From: Sphingomonadaceae bacterium
GTDB lineage: Bacteria; Pseudomonadota; Alphaproteobacteria; Sphingomonadales; Sphingomonadaceae
Direction of reading: 5' to 3'
Length of the DNA stretch: 9,560 nucleotides
Assembly (NCBI GenBank): GCA_009923795.1
Contig: RFSU01000084.1
Location: 1-9,560, forward strand
Of this stretch, positions 7,032-9,560 are shown one piece after another. Positions within the stretch are counted from its first letter, which is position 1, and the number at the start of each line of letters is the position of its first letter. Under the pieces are notes generated by a model. The model made no database searches. It saw only the letters and a list, made by a program, of their open reading frames with translations, and was not told the origin of the DNA. Made by a program: the position numbers and the translations under genes.

Positions 7032-8530
7032 CCCCCCGAAGAAGAAGGGGGCGTTTTACGGATAGTATAAAGGCGTGCGGTTGGCCCCGTATAGACGGGC
7101 GTCAGCCATGAGAATGCGGCAGGCGCGGCCTCTGCCTCCCAAATCCACACATAATCAAATTGCTCCCGCGGAAGGTAGCGCAGGAAGGTTCGGACGCGAA
7201 ATCCGGGGCAGCCAAAGGCAGGATTGAACAATTCCACCGACCGCGAGTCGTTAAACCCCTGTCCCTCATTATAAATGGGCCGCATCAAATGCTGTCCGGG
7301 AATGTCCCATTGCGTGTTCACAAAAGCATGTCGGCGCACAATCGCAAGGCTGGGTGCGTGATTGCGCCCGGCGAGCGGCCAGACCCCACATTCACTGCTA
7401 TGGGCGAGCACCGCAATGCGCGCACCAATCGGCACCTTGTCTAACGCGGCCAGATCGGCCTCAATTTCATTGCCCCGTTGAATCCAACCAATGGATGTTT
7501 CACCCACCCGCACCAAAAAGAGGAGCGCGCCCCCCAGAGCGATCGTCTGCGCCATTTTGCGGGGCATATTCCCCGCCGCAAGAAAGGCAATGATGAGCAA
7601 GGGCGCAAAGAGACGGACATCGGCAAAATAAGAGCTGAGCACCGTTGACGGAAGGATGATCGAGACCGCAAGCAGGCCGAGCGTTGCCCAGCGAAGACCG
7701 GGATCACGTCCAACGCGGCGGTCCACATGCAGCCAAATGGCTAGCAAGATCACAAGCACGACCGACGCAACGTCGAACCATTTCCATTCTGCACGCAATA
7801 AATTTGGAATGCCACGCAGCTTTTCCTCAAGGCGCCATGCCTCAAACAGTACCCCGCCGCCTTTGGTTGCACGCCAGATCAGCATGGGGAGGATTGGCGA
7901 CGTCCAGGGCAGCATCCGCCCGATAAAGGGCAAGAGCCGCTTGTCGCGCGCAAATTCGATGCCCGCGATGAGCAAGCCCAATATGCCCCAAGCCGATGTG
8001 TGGCAAAGCCAAATGAGCAGGGCGGCGACAAAGGCGAAGAGCGTGCGACCCCATATGGGCGCATCACGCAAGCGCACCCAGCTGGCCGCGATGTGAAGGG
8101 CCAGGCCGACCCCCAGCCAATAATTTACAAAGCCATGATGAAAGGTGAAGGACCAGATCAGCAAAATGGCGAGGTAGGCGGGTGCTGGCACATAGCCGTG
8201 CACCGCGCGGGCCAGCCGATACATCCCCAAAACCGCAATTGGCGGGATGATGGCTGTGATCAGATAGGCGGCCTTTTCCGTCCCAAGGATCGGGCCGAGC
8301 CAGACCATCAGAAGATCAACACCCAGATTTCCGGTGATATGCCAATCAAAAGCATAATAACGCGATAGCCAGGCATCGCCCAAATTATTCATGACATGAT
8401 AGCGACCGATATGCGTGAATAAATCTGGCAAAATCGGCAAGGGCGCGACCATGAATGGCACGGCAGACGCGAACGCGAGCAGCAGCCAAATGGCCCGCTC
8501 TGTCGCAGGCTTGAGTCCAAAAGAGGGCAT
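7028..8530 (-). CDS. Polytopic membrane protein, probable GT-C-type glycosyltransferase
   Basis: The 500-residue product has about ten membrane helices (for example near 12-30, 86-105, 115-130, 134-150, 163-185, 205-220, 253-268, 281-297, 305-320 and 328-342). A soluble, probably periplasmic C-terminal part follows (about 345-500). Just after the first helix comes LPDLFTHIGRYH, with D36, H40 and R43. An acidic residue in this first outer loop is the hallmark of GT-C enzymes, which take sugars from polyprenyl-phosphate carriers. The assignment to GT-C is inference from topology, this motif and the adjacent carrier-charging GT2 gene; I do not recognise a named family, substrate or acceptor. C381 and C441 in the soluble part could pair. 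No strong ribosome binding site precedes the ATG: the nearest AAGGG is 13 bases away, inside the upstream gene. Translation is therefore probably coupled. The last codons (PPSSSGG) overlap a C/G hairpin. Confidence 0.85.
   Translation of the reverse strand: MPSFGLKPATERAIWLLLAFASAVPFMVAPLPILPDLFTHIGRYHVMNNLGDAWLSRYYAFDWHITGNLGVDLLMVWLGPILGTEKAAYLITAIIPPIAVLGMYRLARAVHGYVPAPAYLAILLIWSFTFHHGFVNYWLGVGLALHIAASWVRLRDAPIWGRTLFAFVAALLIWLCHTSAWGILGLLIAGIEFARDKRLLPFIGRMLPWTSPILPMLIWRATKGGGVLFEAWRLEEKLRGIPNLLRAEWKWFDVASVVLVILLAIWLHVDRRVGRDPGLRWATLGLLAVSIILPSTVLSSYFADVRLFAPLLIIAFLAAGNMPRKMAQTIALGGALLFLVRVGETSIGWIQRGNEIEADLAALDKVPIGARIAVLAHSSECGVWPLAGRNHAPSLAIVRRHAFVNTQWDIPGQHLMRPIYNEGQGFNDSRSVELFNPAFGCPGFRVRTFLRYLPREQFDYVWIWEAEAAPAAFSWLTPVYTGPTARLYTIRKTPPSSSGG
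7032..7051. other. C-run/G-run inverted repeat at the end of the GT-C-like gene
   Basis: Six C (7032-7037) and five G (7047-7051) can form a 5-bp stem with loop GAAGAAGAA. It covers the last codons of the membrane-protein gene. On the minus strand it is followed by TTGAACTTTCC, a poor T-tract. On the plus strand CGTTTT follows. It may act as a weak terminator separating this gene from clpP. Confidence 0.3.
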
Positions 8531-8539
8531 AAAGCCGCG

Positions 8540-9466
8540 CTAGCCCTTCACAGCCAGATAGGCCAGCCGCCGCATTTCACGCCGCCCCCGCACAACCGTA
8601 TCGAGGATGAGGCCGCAAAAGCCATTGAGAAAGGCCAAGACCATCATCCCTGTTGCCAAAATCGCGGTTGGAAAGCGGGGGACAAGGCCCGTTTCAAAAT
8701 AAGTGAGAAACAAGGGAATGCTGATGGCAATTGCGGTGACACCAAAGAGCGCGCCAATCAGCCCAAAAAAGGCCAGCGGCTTTTCAATCCGGAAGAGCGT
8801 CAGGATCATCCTTAGGATGCGCCAGCCATCGCGATAGGTGTTGAGTTTGGATTCCGACCCTTCCGGGCGCGCGGCATAAGCGGTCACGCATTCGGCCACG
8901 GGCATGCGAAGTTCCAGCGCGTGGACACTGATTTCGGTTTCAATCTCAAAGCCTTCGGACAAAACTGGAAAGCTTTTTACAAAGCGTCGCGAAAACACAC
9001 GATAACCCGACAAAATGTCCGTAAAGCTGCGGCCAAACAGCCAAGCAAGCATGCCCGTCAACAGCGCATTGCCAAGGCGATGGCCCCGCCGATAAGCGGC
9101 CTCCACCTCAGATTTGCGGGCACCCACGACCATATCGAGCTGGTCATCTTGCAACAGGGCAATCAGCTTTGGGGCGGCGGCAGCTTCATAGGTCGCATCG
9201 CCATCAGCCATGACGTAAACATCGGCATCAACATCGGCGAACATCCGGCGCACGACATTGCCCTTGCCCTGCATCCGCTCTGTTCGGACGATGGCACCCG
9301 CAGCCCGCGCAACCTCAGCCGTGTTATCCGTGCTGTTATTGTCATAGACATAAATCGTCGCCTGCGGCAGCGCTGCGCGAAAATCGGCTATAGTCTGCCC
9401 GATGGCGGCCGCCTCATTATAGCAGGGCAGCAGGATGGCGATCTGCGGCTGCTGACTAGTGATCAT
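8540..9466 (-). CDS. GT2 glycosyltransferase, polyprenyl-phosphate sugar synthase type
   Basis: This probably moves a sugar from a nucleotide donor to a polyprenyl phosphate on the cytoplasmic face (DPM1/GtrB-like). With the start used it has 308 residues. Visible features are LLPCYNEAAAIG (12-23), YDNNSTDNT (41-49), GKGNVVRR (67-74), the metal- and nucleotide-binding MADGD (86-90, D88 and D90), FTDILSGYRVFSRRF (148-162), and RPEGSESKL (200-208). Two C-terminal membrane helices (about 232-256 and 266-290) anchor it, as in GtrB-type enzymes. The sugar cannot be told from sequence alone. I chose the ATG at 9464-9466 because AGGGGGG lies 7 bases upstream and the catalytic domain begins at once. 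A start at 9529 would add 21 basic, unconserved-looking residues. The stop is 9 bases before the next gene, in the same frame, so the two genes form an operon. Confidence 0.92.
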   Translation of the reverse strand: MITSQQPQIAILLPCYNEAAAIGQTIADFRAALPQATIYVYDNNSTDNTAEVARAAGAIVRTERMQGKGNVVRRMFADVDADVYVMADGDATYEAAAAPKLIALLQDDQLDMVVGARKSEVEAAYRRGHRLGNALLTGMLAWLFGRSFTDILSGYRVFSRRFVKSFPVLSEGFEIETEISVHALELRMPVAECVTAYAARPEGSESKLNTYRDGWRILRMILTLFRIEKPLAFFGLIGALFGVTAIAISIPLFLTYFETGLVPRFPTAILATGMMVLAFLNGFCGLILDTVVRGRREMRRLAYLAVKG

Positions 9467-9542
9467 CTCTGTGCCCCCCTGGCGAACCTCTCGACGCGCC
9501 CGATTAGTCACGCGCAAGCCGCGCTGCAATCCATGCCGATAC

Positions 9543-9560
9543 CATCAATTGCAATTGATG
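9543..9560. promoter_or_regulatory. Perfect 18-bp palindrome, candidate operator
   Basis: CATCAATTGCAATTGATG is perfectly self-complementary and ends at the window edge; base 9542 is C, so the symmetry may extend. It lies 77 bases upstream of the glycosyltransferase start. Length and symmetry suit a dimeric regulator such as a MarR-type protein, but no specific regulator can be assigned. No terminator-like T-run is visible inside the window. Confidence 0.4.

Noticed and set aside
6326..7111. 261-codon plus-strand open frame across clpP
   Set aside because: It is antisense to the whole of clpP, whose catalytic residues are all present; the product is rich in His and Arg with no recognisable motif.
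9467..9529. N-terminal extension of the GT2 glycosyltransferase
   Set aside because: The extra 21 residues are basic and precede the usual domain start; AGGGGGG with 7-base spacing supports the internal ATG at 9466.

Overview
The window looks like a chromosomal segment of an alphaproteobacterium, most likely a sphingomonad (Sphingomonadales). I base this on the moderately high GC content, the codon choice, and the sequence character of DnaE, ClpX and ClpP. The order assignment is inference from memory of these families, since no search was possible. Most of the window is core housekeeping DNA, and I see no clear new defence, mobile or biosynthetic system.

Layout: from the right edge leftwards, six minus-strand genes run in the same direction. 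First comes a two-gene glycosyltransferase unit: a GT2 polyprenyl-phosphate-type sugar transferase with two C-terminal membrane helices, then a polytopic membrane protein that looks like a GT-C glycosyltransferase. The two are 9 nt apart and in the same reading frame. Next come clpP and clpX (the ClpXP protease), a small Cys-type glutathione peroxidase, and full-length dnaE (replicative DNA polymerase III alpha subunit). The ClpP catalytic triad, the ClpX zinc finger, Walker motifs and IGF loop, the peroxidase catalytic residues, and the DnaE catalytic aspartates and clamp-binding motif are all intact. The DnaE PHP domain has lost nearly all of its usual metal ligands.

The left end (1-906) differs. 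It holds two small plus-strand genes that converge on dnaE. One encodes a very AT-rich (about 33% GC by hand count) four-helix membrane protein. The other encodes a small lipoprotein with no family I recognise. An open frame entering from the left edge ends in a TGATG overlap with the first of these, so it may be the tail of an upstream partner gene. This corner is the best candidate for accessory, possibly transferred, DNA.

How the genes work together: ClpX unfolds substrates and feeds them to ClpP. The peroxidase detoxifies peroxides. DnaE copies the chromosome. The GT2 protein probably charges a lipid carrier with a sugar, which the GT-C-like protein could transfer on the periplasmic side. 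Regulatory signals are modest: a 7-bp hairpin and a plausible sigma70 promoter between clpP and clpX, weak promoter and hairpin candidates before clpP, and a perfect 18-bp palindrome at the right edge upstream of the glycosyltransferase unit. No gene-free stretch exceeds about 115 bases. I saw no tRNA, rRNA, CRISPR array or insertion sequence.
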